The position numbers and the translations under genes were made by a program. A stretch of DNA of 64,000 bases, taken from Nitrosopumilus sp. b1. GTDB lineage: Archaea; Thermoproteota; Nitrososphaeria; Nitrososphaerales; Nitrosopumilaceae. Shown one piece after another: positions 33,496 through 43,257 of this stretch. Position 1 is the first letter of the stretch, and every line of letters begins with the position of its first letter. The stretch is from contig NZ_MU078716.1 of assembly GCF_014078545.1 (NCBI RefSeq), forward strand, positions 1-64,000, read 5' to 3'. Under the pieces are notes generated by a model, which had not been told where the DNA came from, ran no database searches, and saw only the letters and a program-made list of their open reading frames with translations.

Positions 33496-33903
33496 TTAAG
33501 TACTAAAGATGACCGGAGGTGCAGATTCACCTACAGAATGAATCTCTGTCTTTAGTTCAATTGTCCCAAAATCGGGATGATTAATTTTCAAAACAATTGG
33601 ATGAATGGACCACCCATATTTTGGAGGTTCGGAAAATAAGACATGCTCGACAAACTGATAATTATCAAAAGTTTTTTGGTATGACTCTTCCATTCCCAAT
33701 ATCTCCATTATAACAGATGATGTTTTTTGTGTTTTATCTGCAAAGACTATCTCGGCGTATTGTTCCTCAGGATAATACGTAGCGTCAATAGAAAATGATT
33801 CTCTCAGTCTTTGGTCATCAGGTGATTCTGCAGTGATTAAAAATAAAATTGCAAGAGAAGATAAAGCTAAAACTGACAATAAAGGAAAAATCTTTTTTGG
33901 CAT
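33496..33903 (-). CDS. Exported or membrane-anchored small protein (135 aa)
   Basis: One N-terminal hydrophobic helix (LLSVLALSSLAILFLITA) follows MPKKIFP. It serves as a signal or anchor, and about 110 mostly beta residues follow. No cysteine motif or family is recognised. It lies between the M1 aminopeptidase and meaB on the same strand, with a 5-bp gap to the aminopeptidase, so it may be its partner. Confidence 0.65.
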   Translation of the reverse strand: MPKKIFPLLSVLALSSLAILFLITAESPDDQRLRESFSIDATYYPEEQYAEIVFADKTQKTSSVIMEILGMEESYQKTFDNYQFVEHVLFSEPPKYGWSIHPIVLKINHPDFGTIELKTEIHSVGESAPPVIFST

Positions 33904-33908
33904 AAACT

Positions 33909-36407
33909 CTAGTTGAACTCAGATCTTAGCTGTTTTAAGAATTTAGAATGAATTTGAATTCTTTCAAGTGTTTGCTCTAAGGTTCTCTCAGTACCTGGAG
34001 TAGGATTTTGTTTGAAAAACCTGCGAATTTCTTTTTCCATTGATTCATCCGCTACCAGTGAAATACTTGCAACAATTCTATTAAACAAAGGATTGCCATG
34101 TCCAACTTTTTTGCTCAATGATCTCCAATTCTTTTTTAGCCAGGGCCACAGAATTTTTTTGCCTGCCTGATTGTTTGCCACACGAATTATTGGAAGCTGC
34201 ATGTTTTGTGAACGAACTGCTGGGGTTTGAGAGAATGCCAGTGATTTTAAGAGTAATTTTTCATCATTAAAGCTACACATTGCCCCAAGGAATCGAAGTT
34301 TTTCTTCCTGAGTACTGGCTTTATTATAAAGAAGGGTTAGTTTTTGATGCATCTTTGAGTCACCTACCAAAGCAACTAAAGAGTACACAGTATCCCTCAA
34401 ATCAGGACGTAACGAGGAGGGATTTTTGAGGAATTTCTGGAATCTGATTTTAGATTCTTCGATTACCTCATCATTGCCTAATTTACCTAGTGCATGTATT
34501 GCAAAGCTTCGCAACAATGCATCAGTATGATTTTCTTTTGGTTTAGGATCCCACCCTAATCGATTAAATATTTTCTCAAAGTAATTTCTTGCATATTCCT
34601 TGATAATAGGATTAAAAGATTCGCCAATTGTTCTATCGTATAACGAATATAGATTATTTGCAACATTTACGGATGAAAGATAATTTTCTTCATCATGATA
34701 TGCATCAGTAAAGTCAAGATAGTTCTGGAGAGATTCATCACCTGAAACACACAATGCAAATAGATCATTTTGGATAGCCCATCTATCAATATGAGAAATT
34801 GATTTGTTATCAACAAGCATTTTTAGATCAATTAGCACTCCTTCATCATATTTTACTCGGTAGAATCCATGTCGTCCAGAATTGATCACAACACCATTTT
34901 GGGAATTGATTTTAATCTTATCACTTTTCTTTGTGAGTAATTTCTTTACATCTTTTTTATCAGAATGAATAGTGATTGGAACATGCCAAAGTCCTTTGTG
35001 TGTACCTTTTGCGTTTAAAAGAAATCTCTTTTGTGATAAAATCAACAATGAATCTTTTTGGTTAACTTCAACTACAGGAAATCCAATTTGTTTTATCCAT
35101 GAATCCATCATTGCCCGTACAGGAAGTTTTGAAATTTTTCCGATTGCATCCCAAAGGTCATATCCAGTTGCGTTTTTGTACTTGTGTTTTGTCAAATAAT
35201 GTTTCAAACCGTTTCTAAAATTTTTCTCACCGACAAAGTTTTCTAGCATACGCAAGACACATCCTCCTTTATCATAGGATATTGCATCAAATATCTCTCG
35301 AATCTCAGATGGGGAGTTTACCTTTACATCAATTGGGTGAGATGATTTTAGTGAATCAAGCCCCATTGCAACGTTCATCGCATCTTCGACAAACTGGTCC
35401 CAAAGTTCCCATTCAGGATAAAATTTATCCACAAATTTTGTGGCCATATACGTAGCAAAGCTCTCATTTAGCCACAAATCGTTCCACCATTTCATGGTGA
35501 CAAGGTTGCCAAACCATTGATGGGCAATCTCATGAGATATTACCTCTGCAATGAACTGCTTTGTTTTTGTAGATGATACCTTTGGATCATAAAGTAAAAT
35601 TGTCTCCCTAAATGTAATTGCGCCCCAATTTTCCATAGCACCTGCTGCAAAGTCAGGAATTGCGATTAGGTCAAGTTTAGGTAAAGGGTATTTTATTCCA
35701 AAATAATTTTCGTATGATTTTAATAATTTTTTTCCAAGTTCTAAGGAAAACTTTCCTTGGGAGCGTTTTCCTTTTGTAGTGATAACACGAACTTCAGTTT
35801 TTCCAATTTTTCCCTTAAGGTATTCAAACTCGCCAACTCCAAGATAAACCAAATATGTTGACATTGTTGGAGTTTGTGAAAATACATAACGAATTTTGTC
35901 TCCAATTTGTTGTTTTGATTTGACTGGCATGTTTGAGATTGCCGTGAAATTTTTTGCTACAACAAGAGAGATTTCAAAGGTTGCCTTTGATTGTGGCTCA
36001 TCCCAGCATGGAAAAGCTCTGCGAGCATCTGCTGCCTCAAACTGTGTTGTAGCAAGATACTTTGTCTTTCCGTTGATTTCGTATTTACTCCGGTAAAATC
36101 CAAGCAGTCTATCATTTAAAATGCCTGTAAAATCAATGAAGAGATTTGCATGACCACTAATCTTTTTTGCTAGTTTTATTGTCAGCTCCTCTGTTTTTGA
36201 ATTAATTTTAGGAGTTGCTAGAATGATTTCCCCTTTGAATTCTACATGGCATTTTTTGATTTTGAGCTCTGCAGCATGTAGTGTAATCGAATTTGTAGGT
36301 CTCGTGCACTGAATTGATATATTCTCCCTTCCTTCAAAGGTAAATTTTTTCAGATCAGGAGTAAATTCAAGACTGTAATTTAATGGAGAAACGCTCACGC
36401 ATGGCAT
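33909..36407 (-). CDS. M1-family zinc aminopeptidase
   Basis: A large aminopeptidase of 832 residues by the chosen start. The exopeptidase motif GAMENWG and the zinc site HEIAHQWFGN with the downstream Glu in NESFATYMA are complete. The N-terminal beta saddle, catalytic domain and a C-terminal helical-repeat domain all fit aminopeptidase N/ERAP-type enzymes. I start at ATG 36407 (MPCVSVSP). A longer frame to 36485 would run through the divergent B12-subunit promoter. It probably trims peptides from the proteasome. Confidence 0.92.
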   Translation of the reverse strand: MPCVSVSPLNYSLEFTPDLKKFTFEGRENISIQCTRPTNSITLHAAELKIKKCHVEFKGEIILATPKINSKTEELTIKLAKKISGHANLFIDFTGILNDRLLGFYRSKYEINGKTKYLATTQFEAADARRAFPCWDEPQSKATFEISLVVAKNFTAISNMPVKSKQQIGDKIRYVFSQTPTMSTYLVYLGVGEFEYLKGKIGKTEVRVITTKGKRSQGKFSLELGKKLLKSYENYFGIKYPLPKLDLIAIPDFAAGAMENWGAITFRETILLYDPKVSSTKTKQFIAEVISHEIAHQWFGNLVTMKWWNDLWLNESFATYMATKFVDKFYPEWELWDQFVEDAMNVAMGLDSLKSSHPIDVKVNSPSEIREIFDAISYDKGGCVLRMLENFVGEKNFRNGLKHYLTKHKYKNATGYDLWDAIGKISKLPVRAMMDSWIKQIGFPVVEVNQKDSLLILSQKRFLLNAKGTHKGLWHVPITIHSDKKDVKKLLTKKSDKIKINSQNGVVINSGRHGFYRVKYDEGVLIDLKMLVDNKSISHIDRWAIQNDLFALCVSGDESLQNYLDFTDAYHDEENYLSSVNVANNLYSLYDRTIGESFNPIIKEYARNYFEKIFNRLGWDPKPKENHTDALLRSFAIHALGKLGNDEVIEESKIRFQKFLKNPSSLRPDLRDTVYSLVALVGDSKMHQKLTLLYNKASTQEEKLRFLGAMCSFNDEKLLLKSLAFSQTPAVRSQNMQLPIIRVANNQAGKKILWPWLKKNWRSLSKKVGHGNPLFNRIVASISLVADESMEKEIRRFFKQNPTPGTERTLEQTLERIQIHSKFLKQLRSEFN

Positions 36408-36449
36408 TCTCAAATAGGCTTTATGTACATTTAGGAATTGAAAAAAGGC

Positions 36450-36458
36450 TTTAAAATA
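36450..36458 (+). promoter_or_regulatory. TATA box of the B12-subunit gene
   Basis: TTTAAAATA is centred 23 bp before ATG 36477. It shows that an in-frame codon at 36438 is not the start. Confidence 0.65.
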
Positions 36459-36476
36459 GAAAAAATATTGATAATT

Positions 36477-36899
36477 ATGAAACAAAAAATGGCATCAAGA
36501 AGAGTCAAAATTCTAGTAGCAAAGCTAGGACTAGATGGTCATGATAGAGGAGCCCTAGTTTTATGCCGTGCTTTTAGGGATGCTGGAATGGAGGTAATCT
36601 ATTCAGGATTATTTGCCACACCATCAAGAATAGCACAAATTGCAGAAGACGAAGATGTTGATGCCATTGCGTTAAGCCTACTCAATGGAGCACATAACAC
36701 CCTATTTCCCAGAGTTGTAAAGGAGTTAAAAAAGAAGGGAATCAAAGACGTTCTAGTTTTAGGAGGAGGCGTAATACCAGAAGAGGACAAGAAAGGACTA
36801 GAAAAAGGAGGAATTGACGGAGTGTTCGGTCCAGGTACACCACTGCCAACAATTATCGATTACATTACAAAGGGCGTTTCAAAATTAAGAAAAATATAA
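36477..36899 (+). CDS. mcmA2: Methylmalonyl-CoA mutase, B12-binding small subunit
   Basis: A 140-residue cobalamin-binding subunit. It has the DxHxxG motif in GLDGHDRG, where His replaces the lower axial ligand of cobalt, and GGGVIPEEDKKGL, which lines the nucleotide tail. It pairs with the large subunit 4 kb away. I start at ATG 36477, 23 bp after a TATA box; an in-frame codon at 36438 lies upstream of it. It is divergent from the M1 aminopeptidase and convergent with ilvC. Confidence 0.93.
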   Translation: MKQKMASRRVKILVAKLGLDGHDRGALVLCRAFRDAGMEVIYSGLFATPSRIAQIAEDEDVDAIALSLLNGAHNTLFPRVVKELKKKGIKDVLVLGGGVIPEEDKKGLEKGGIDGVFGPGTPLPTIIDYITKGVSKLRKI

Positions 36900-36903
36900 A
36901 AAA

Positions 36904-37902
36904 TTATTCTGTGGAATCAGGCCACATCATTTTTCGCATCTGTTTGCCAACTTTTTCAATCTGATGAGCATCGGTTTCTTTCATGTATCTGTCAAAAGCA
37001 TTTTTGCCGTTTTTCTTGTATTCGCTAATCCATTCTTCGTTAAATGTTCCGTCTTGGATCATCTTTAGTACTTTTTTCATTTCCTCTTTGTTTGAAGCAT
37101 TCATGACCATTGGTCCACGTGTTAGTCCACCATATCTTGCAGTTTCACTAACTCGTCTCCACATTCCATTGATACCATAACGTTGAATCATATCAACAAT
37201 TAGTTTTAGTTCATGCAGTACCTCAAAGTATGCAATCTCAGGTTGATAACCTGCTTCAACTAATGTCTCAAATGCATTTTGTATCATTGACGCTGCACCA
37301 CCACAAAGATCTGCTTGTTCACCAAACCAATCAGTTTCAACTTCTTCTTTGAATGTAGTTTGGATTAATCCTGCTCTTGCACTACCAATTGCTTTTGCAA
37401 TTCCTAGTGTTCTATCCCAAGCTTTTCCTGTATGATCTTGGTGTACTGCAACAATTGAGGGAGTTCCAAAGTTCTCCAGATAAGTTTCACGAACTTTTGA
37501 GCCAGGTCCTTTTGGTGCAACCATTATGATATCAACATTTTTTGGTGCATCAATCCATCTCCAATGAATAGCTGCTGCATGAGAAAATGACAAAGCCTTT
37601 CCTTCTGAGAGATTAGGTCCGATTTCATCTTTGTACACTTGGGCCTGAATCATATCTGGAAGTAATACATGAATGATATCTGCTTGTTTGCATGCATCAG
37701 AAACGGACATTACCTTATGACCATCAGATTCAGCTTTGCTCCAGCTTTTTCCTCCTTCCTTGAGCCCTACGATGACCTTTAGTCCAGAGTCCTTCATGTT
37801 GTTTGCTTGAGCATCGCCTTGAATTCCATAGCCAATCACTGCAATAGTTTGATTTTTTATTGGATCTAAACTAATGTCAGCATCTTTCCATGTTTTTGCC
37901 AT
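36904..37902 (-). CDS. ilvC: Ketol-acid reductoisomerase
   Basis: A 332-residue NAD(P)H enzyme of valine, leucine and isoleucine synthesis, short class I form. The Rossmann motif is GYGIQGDAQANNMKDSG. Metal and substrate residues appear in DWFGEQADLCGG and YFEVLHELKLIVD. The next region, GINGMWRRVSETARYGG, is standard. I start at ATG 37902 (MAKTWKDAD), not 12 bp upstream. It converges on the mutase small subunit. Confidence 0.94.
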   Translation of the reverse strand: MAKTWKDADISLDPIKNQTIAVIGYGIQGDAQANNMKDSGLKVIVGLKEGGKSWSKAESDGHKVMSVSDACKQADIIHVLLPDMIQAQVYKDEIGPNLSEGKALSFSHAAAIHWRWIDAPKNVDIIMVAPKGPGSKVRETYLENFGTPSIVAVHQDHTGKAWDRTLGIAKAIGSARAGLIQTTFKEEVETDWFGEQADLCGGAASMIQNAFETLVEAGYQPEIAYFEVLHELKLIVDMIQRYGINGMWRRVSETARYGGLTRGPMVMNASNKEEMKKVLKMIQDGTFNEEWISEYKKNGKNAFDRYMKETDAHQIEKVGKQMRKMMWPDSTE

Positions 37903-37977
37903 AATTAGCCTCAAAATCTTGCAAATATTAACTAAAGCGTATTAGATTACAAAAAATGTGATGATTCTAAATCAGCA

Positions 37978-38190
37978 TCAAGTGCTAGGAGCATAACTTT
38001 TCTGGGTAGAATCAATCATAGTAAAAATTACACCAATTGTAGTAACCAAACCACCCATAACTATGAAATATTGACTGCTAATCCACTTGTTTGAAAAGAC
38101 TGCTGGATTCACTACGCCATACAAAATTGTTAGCACCCCAATTATAGACACTAATAATGGAAGTTTTTTTTCAAAAATGCTCTGATTCAT
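37978..38190 (-). CDS. Small membrane protein with two helices (70 aa)
   Basis: Two hydrophobic segments (LLVSIIGVLTILYGVV and YFIVMGGLVTTIGVIFTM) are joined by a short loop. No family is recognised. It lies between ilvC and the CPA2 transporter on the same strand, 85 bp downstream of the transporter. Start is ATG 38190. Confidence 0.6.
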   Translation of the reverse strand: MNQSIFEKKLPLLVSIIGVLTILYGVVNPAVFSNKWISSQYFIVMGGLVTTIGVIFTMIDSTQKSYAPST

Positions 38191-38274
38191 TTCAATTTGT
38201 CATTAAAAATGATTAAAGCAGAAATTGTCTACATTTGTTGATATTTGATTTAAGATTTGGATCCATGTGAAAGA

Positions 38275-40101
38275 TTAATTTTTTGTATCAGTATCTTCAG
38301 GGGTTTGAAACTCAGTATCATCATTATCTTGTGAGGATATCCAATTATCAAACAGATGGGTTCTAGTGAGTCCTCGCATTGCAATAAAAGTATCCAGCAT
38401 AAGAGGAATTATTGCAACAAGCCCAATTGTTGAAATTATGACCTTGTCGTTTTCTGATTCTAAATCAACAAAAGTAATGAATACTGCAACTAATGCGAGG
38501 ATCAACCCCATAAACAAGATATTTCGAATCACTCTATGAACGGGCTTGGTAACTAGCTGTTTTCCATCAGGTGCGAAATTAACTGTAATCGCATCAGATA
38601 TGCTTGTGATAATATTTTCAGTTTTTCCAACAAGTGAAAATACCGGGTAAATTAAAATCACTGCGGTTAAAATTCCAAGAAAGATTGATGGATCCATAAA
38701 GAAGGGAACATCAGGATTCTCCAGCAGAGAAATAATATCGGATGAAAAATAATCCATAACAACCAGAATAGTTACTATTATTATGAAATGGACTAGAAAG
38801 TTCGGACCATGTTTTTTGATATTGCTAATGTTTTTAATTTTTGAAGGCTTACTTGTCTCACCAAGTGCTGAGCCAGCTCTGATGAATCTTCCTGCAAGGA
38901 AAATACTATCAAGTAATTTTACCGGAATGATTGACCTTTGATCTGCAACTGTTGGTAGTGCTCGCAATAAAAGTGGCATTGCAAGCATTGTGACTAGTGC
39001 GACAACTATTGTAACAGGGTATATTGATTCATTGATGCTTCCACTGTCTACCCCCAGTTTAGCTATAATGAATGAAAATTCACCTATCGGAATCATCATT
39101 ACGCCTATGGTTGATGCGCTAAGGAATTTGTTTCCAGATAGAGATGCAGCAAACATGTTTCCAACAAATTTTCCAACAATAGCAACGGCAACTACTGGAA
39201 TTGCAATCCAAATTGCATTTGGAATGAGTGTAATGTCGACAAGCATTCCTATCGATACGAAAAAGATTATGATGAAAAAATCCTTTAACGGTAAAATCTT
39301 GTGAGTTACTGATTCTGAAAACTTTGATGATGCAATTATCATTCCCATCAAGAATGCACCGACAGCACTGCTAAGACCTAGGAAATGTGCTAAAACGGAT
39401 AACCCAAATGCAAGCGCCAAAGCAGTCACAAACTGTGCTTCCTCCATCTTGATTTTGCTTACATGCTCTAAGAGTCTTGGAATTACTTTGATTCCAATTG
39501 CAAAGGTCAGGACAAAAAAGACGACACTTTGAATAATTATCAAACCAAAATCAGTTAATGCAAAGCTAGACCCCTTTGAAGCATTACCCAATAGAGTAAG
39601 AAGTAAAACAGCAGCTAGGTCCTCAATTATTAGTATAGTTACAACGGTATTCCATTCTTTGGTGTTGACAAGATTAAGATCTCGAAGGAATCTAAGAGAG
39701 ATGGCTGTACTTGTAATTGCAAGAATGCTTCCCAAAAATAATGCTTCGAGATGGGTCCATTCAAATGCCATTCCAAGGATGTATCCTGCAGCAAATACTA
39801 TTGCTAGCTGTACAGTTCCAATGATAATTCCATTTAATCCGACATCTCTTAATTTCTGAATGCTAAATTCCAAGCCAACAACAAAAAGCAAAATAATAAT
39901 TCCAAATTCTGCCAACAAGTTGATTAATTCTGTATCAGTTACCACCCCAAGACCAAACGGGCCTGCAATAATTCCTATCAAAATGAATCCGATAATTGTT
40001 GGAAATTTTATCTTGTGCATCAACCACGCACAAAGCATTCCTCCTCCAAACAAGACTGTAAGTAAGCTTAGGAATTCAGTTACTCCGGCAGATACCACCA
40101 T
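38275..40101 (-). CDS. CPA2-family cation/proton antiporter (Kef/Nap-type)
   Basis: A 608-residue transporter. The first 390 residues hold about 12 membrane helices with family patterns: FPTIIGFILIGIIAGPFGLG, TSTAISLRFLRD, and SAVGAFLMGMIIASS. More helices follow in the C-terminal part, and no TrkA-N nucleotide domain is seen, so it differs from KefB/C. It probably exchanges Na+ or K+ for H+. Minus-strand TTAATTATACT (40116-40126) is a TATA box about 20-23 bp before ATG 40101. Confidence 0.87.
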   Translation of the reverse strand: MVVSAGVTEFLSLLTVLFGGGMLCAWLMHKIKFPTIIGFILIGIIAGPFGLGVVTDTELINLLAEFGIIILLFVVGLEFSIQKLRDVGLNGIIIGTVQLAIVFAAGYILGMAFEWTHLEALFLGSILAITSTAISLRFLRDLNLVNTKEWNTVVTILIIEDLAAVLLLTLLGNASKGSSFALTDFGLIIIQSVVFFVLTFAIGIKVIPRLLEHVSKIKMEEAQFVTALALAFGLSVLAHFLGLSSAVGAFLMGMIIASSKFSESVTHKILPLKDFFIIIFFVSIGMLVDITLIPNAIWIAIPVVAVAIVGKFVGNMFAASLSGNKFLSASTIGVMMIPIGEFSFIIAKLGVDSGSINESIYPVTIVVALVTMLAMPLLLRALPTVADQRSIIPVKLLDSIFLAGRFIRAGSALGETSKPSKIKNISNIKKHGPNFLVHFIIIVTILVVMDYFSSDIISLLENPDVPFFMDPSIFLGILTAVILIYPVFSLVGKTENIITSISDAITVNFAPDGKQLVTKPVHRVIRNILFMGLILALVAVFITFVDLESENDKVIISTIGLVAIIPLMLDTFIAMRGLTRTHLFDNWISSQDNDDTEFQTPEDTDTKN

Positions 40102-40312
40102 ACTAGTTTGAAAATAGTATAATTAAATCATGGCTACAATTTATTTGATTTAAAGAATCTACAAATGAATCAATATAAAAAAACAGATGTAATTGCATTC
40201 ATTAATTCCATTTAGTATTTGATTATGGTTTTTCATAAAACATGAAAATCGCAATTTAATGCAAAGAGAGGTTGAACTAAATCGTTAGTTTATCGTGGAT
40301 TATAGGAACATC
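40102..40312. other. Intergenic region between the propeller operon and the antiporter
   Basis: 211 bp of AT-rich DNA. It contains the antiporter promoter at 40116-40126, a weak 7-bp inverted repeat (40230-40236 with 40242-40248) and a 6-bp hairpin at 40302-40316 that overlaps the propeller stop codon. Neither hairpin is followed by a T run on the minus strand. I see no tRNA or small gene. Confidence 0.5.
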
Positions 40313-41731
40313 CTATGCAGTATTAATTATGGTGATTTTTACATTCTCACCTTCCATCCACGAAATCGCTATTTTATCACCAGAGCTTGAAGTGAACGGA
40401 TAGTGTTTTGTGATATCACCTTGCACCAATGCTTCATTTCTAATCAAGTTCCCATCACTACCTACAATGGCCAAATGTATACTACCATCGCCAATGTACG
40501 TATAATCTTCATCATATGTAGGACTCTTCTTTAATCCTTCAGAATTTACAAATACAATCCAGGCATTGTTATCGTTATCAGTTACCAAGTATTGCGTCGT
40601 GGGTGGAATCCATTTTTCAGAAAGTAGCTTGATAGGAATAGGAGTACCATATGAATTTCCACCATCATCAGAATATGCATAGTAAAATCCCTGTCCGTTT
40701 ATTGCATCATCACTTCCAGTAAACCACGCAATATGCAATCGTTCTTTATCATCAAATGCCATACCGGGACCTGCATCAGGACAACCGTTCATAAACCAGT
40801 CATCTTTTCCAACTTTTACAGGTTCTGTGAATACCTGCGCCATGCCATTGTCCACAGAATGCGACACCGTAATGTCACGAATTATAATTTTATCATTATA
40901 TGTACCGTGATAATCTGTCCTCATATCATCAGACAGGGATTGAACAGTGTTAAGAAATGTTGAACGTGAAGATGCGTATACTTCATTGTCAGGTCCCATT
41001 GTAATCACTGTGGCACAGCATTGACATGCAGAATGATCCGTTATGACACTTTTCTCAAAAGTCTGTCCACCGTCCATTGAACTTACAACTCTTAATACTG
41101 TCGGCGTTCCTGAATTATCCTTCTCTTTTGAATAATCTAAATTAAGATATGAAATGTGAACACTGTTGTCTTCTGAAATAGCAATGAACGGATACGATTG
41201 TTCACCCTCTGGATCATCAGGTGACGGGTTTCTTGCTGGTTCAAATGTATTTGCCCCATCTAATGATCTGGCATATTGTAATGTGATTTTGCCCCATGGA
41301 AATTTGTCTGGATCTGAATAATCTGCATCATACCATACAAGATGGACTTCACCGTTTTTCCCAACACCCATTCCAGGCGCACTCCATTGGGCACTAACAA
41401 TCACGCTGTCTTTTGCGTGATTTACACGCACAGGTTCTGAGAATGTTTTTCCACCATCATCAGAAGATACGACATACAGATTACCGCCTTCATTTTCTGA
41501 TTTAAAATACGCAGCGTATATTCGGCCAGAAGTATCATCAATTACAACAGAAGGAGTGGTTGCATCAGGGATTGTATAATATATTGCCTGATTGATTTGT
41601 TGTTCAATTTTGTTTTTAATACTTGCTGTCGCTACAGAATCATCAGTTGTTTCAGAATTATTTAATTGAATCAATAATAAAGAACCAGCGATTACGGTGA
41701 TAATCGAAATAATAATAATATTTTTTTTCAT
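40313..41731 (-). CDS. Exported BNR/sialidase-like propeller with CQCC motif, second of pair
   Basis: A 472-residue protein with an N-terminal hydrophobic anchor. Four BNR-type Asp boxes are visible (SSDDGGKTF, SLDGANTF, SMDGGQTF, SDDGGNSY), typical of a sialidase-like beta-propeller. The only cysteines are CQCC (236, 238, 239) and Cys317 in FMNGCPDAGPG. They occur at matching places in the neighbour gene, so a metal or disulfide site is likely. The sialidase catalytic arginine triad was not established. It follows its paralogue by 1 bp in an operon. Confidence 0.8.
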   Translation of the reverse strand: MKKNIIIISIITVIAGSLLLIQLNNSETTDDSVATASIKNKIEQQINQAIYYTIPDATTPSVVIDDTSGRIYAAYFKSENEGGNLYVVSSDDGGKTFSEPVRVNHAKDSVIVSAQWSAPGMGVGKNGEVHLVWYDADYSDPDKFPWGKITLQYARSLDGANTFEPARNPSPDDPEGEQSYPFIAISEDNSVHISYLNLDYSKEKDNSGTPTVLRVVSSMDGGQTFEKSVITDHSACQCCATVITMGPDNEVYASSRSTFLNTVQSLSDDMRTDYHGTYNDKIIIRDITVSHSVDNGMAQVFTEPVKVGKDDWFMNGCPDAGPGMAFDDKERLHIAWFTGSDDAINGQGFYYAYSDDGGNSYGTPIPIKLLSEKWIPPTTQYLVTDNDNNAWIVFVNSEGLKKSPTYDEDYTYIGDGSIHLAIVGSDGNLIRNEALVQGDITKHYPFTSSSGDKIAISWMEGENVKITIINTA

Positions 41732-41732
41732 A

Positions 41733-43241
41733 TTAGATCGTCTTTAGAGATAATGAAACTAGATTTGCCCCGACAGAATCTGAATAACCTACAATCGTGC
41801 CCTGTTTAGTAGATTTTATGCTAGGGAAGGTACGGGTATCAGTTGGAAATTTAGATTCATCCAAGATGTTTCCATTTCGATCTAGTGCAAAAACATTAAG
41901 TTCCATTTCGTGTTCGGTCTCCCAAACATTATCAGTGATTGCATAGTCATTATACATCATAAATGCAATCCATGCAATTCCATCATCATCAACGGTCAAT
42001 GCAGCACCATTGTGAATTGGTGCAATATAGTCTGCTGAAAATATTGGGATTGGATCACTAAATGTTTCTCCCTTGTCGTCAGAATAAACATAATAGTATC
42101 CCATCTTGCCATCCTCACCAGTTCCAGTAAAGTATGACAGGTGTAATCTTCCTTGGTTGTCAAAAGTCAATCCAGGTCCAATTGATATACAACCATTAAA
42201 CATCCATTTTTTCTCTTGTACTCGTACGGGCTCACTCCACTTCTCACCCTTTCCGCCATCCAGAGTATGAGATATTACAATGTCCCTTGCAGTGGAATAT
42301 TTGATTGGAGCACCAATAAGACCCTCATCAAACGCTTTTTTTCCTGCATCATCTAACCCTTCATACCACTCTTCTTGGCTTTTTAATTTATAGAGATATT
42401 TGATGTGTTTGTCTTCTGGATTGCTTTCATCAATGTAGTATCTGTCACTGGTTCTCCAGACAAAATATACTTCGCCGTCAGGCCCTACGGTTGATGCAAT
42501 ATCACAACACTGGCATGCAGTCTCATCTAAGATAAATTGCTCAAATGTTTTTCCACCGTCGTTTGAACGCAATACTGGCATCTGGGTAACATAATCAACA
42601 TCGTCTAACTTGTACGTAATCTCTTTTCCAGTCTCTCCATCTACAATGGCATATTCGTTATTTATGTATGGCATCATAATTGTACCGTCTTTGCTTACAG
42701 TAAGTTCAGGGTATAGCTTTTCACTTAGTTCTAATTCTTTTGCAGGATCAACTGCATGGCTAAAGCTCTGACCGCCATCAGTAGACTTTGCAAGACGCAT
42801 ATTATATATGCCATAAAATTGCGGGTGTTCTTCAATTTGCTGCCATGTAATGTATACTTCCCCATTGGGTCCAAACTGGATTGGGTTTGTGTAGCCTCCG
42901 GCTGATGCATCACCATCAATATCATTGACCCTTACTGGGTCAGAAAACGATTTTCCATTATCACTAGACTTGACCATAAAAACATCTGCGCTGCCTTCCT
43001 CATTTTCATCATAATAGCTTACATACAGATTATTGCTTTTTTCATCAAAAGCAAATGAAGGATCCAAGCCGTTTGGAATCGTTTTTGTATCAGAAACTTG
43101 AATTTGGTAATTTTGTTTTGTTATTTTTTTAGTATTTACATCTAGGGTTCCAGAATCATTTGATTGTAGTGCAAACACCAAGCCGCCTGCTACAGCTGCG
43201 GCAACTACTATTGCAGATATTAAAAGGATTTTATTTTTCAT
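41733..43241 (-). CDS. Exported BNR/sialidase-like propeller with CQCC motif, first of pair
   Basis: A 502-residue paralogue of the downstream gene. An N-terminal hydrophobic helix (ILLISAIVVAAAVAGGLVFAL) anchors or exports it. Asp boxes include SSDNGKSF, STDGGQSF, SNDGGKTF and SDDKGETF. All its cysteines are CQCC (243, 245, 246) and Cys351 in MFNGCISIGPG. The segment RLHLSYFTGTG after that cysteine also aligns with RLHIAWFTGSD in the paralogue. It sits 16 bp after the 248-residue exported protein and 1 bp before its paralogue. The function is unknown. Confidence 0.8.
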   Translation of the reverse strand: MKNKILLISAIVVAAAVAGGLVFALQSNDSGTLDVNTKKITKQNYQIQVSDTKTIPNGLDPSFAFDEKSNNLYVSYYDENEEGSADVFMVKSSDNGKSFSDPVRVNDIDGDASAGGYTNPIQFGPNGEVYITWQQIEEHPQFYGIYNMRLAKSTDGGQSFSHAVDPAKELELSEKLYPELTVSKDGTIMMPYINNEYAIVDGETGKEITYKLDDVDYVTQMPVLRSNDGGKTFEQFILDETACQCCDIASTVGPDGEVYFVWRTSDRYYIDESNPEDKHIKYLYKLKSQEEWYEGLDDAGKKAFDEGLIGAPIKYSTARDIVISHTLDGGKGEKWSEPVRVQEKKWMFNGCISIGPGLTFDNQGRLHLSYFTGTGEDGKMGYYYVYSDDKGETFSDPIPIFSADYIAPIHNGAALTVDDDGIAWIAFMMYNDYAITDNVWETEHEMELNVFALDRNGNILDESKFPTDTRTFPSIKSTKQGTIVGYSDSVGANLVSLSLKTI

Positions 43242-43257
43242 AAGCCATCAAAAAAAA

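Noticed and set aside
40102-40312. A tRNA or small RNA in the largest gap of the 38-42 kb part
   Set aside because: No cloverleaf, anticodon stem or T-loop sequence was found on either strand.
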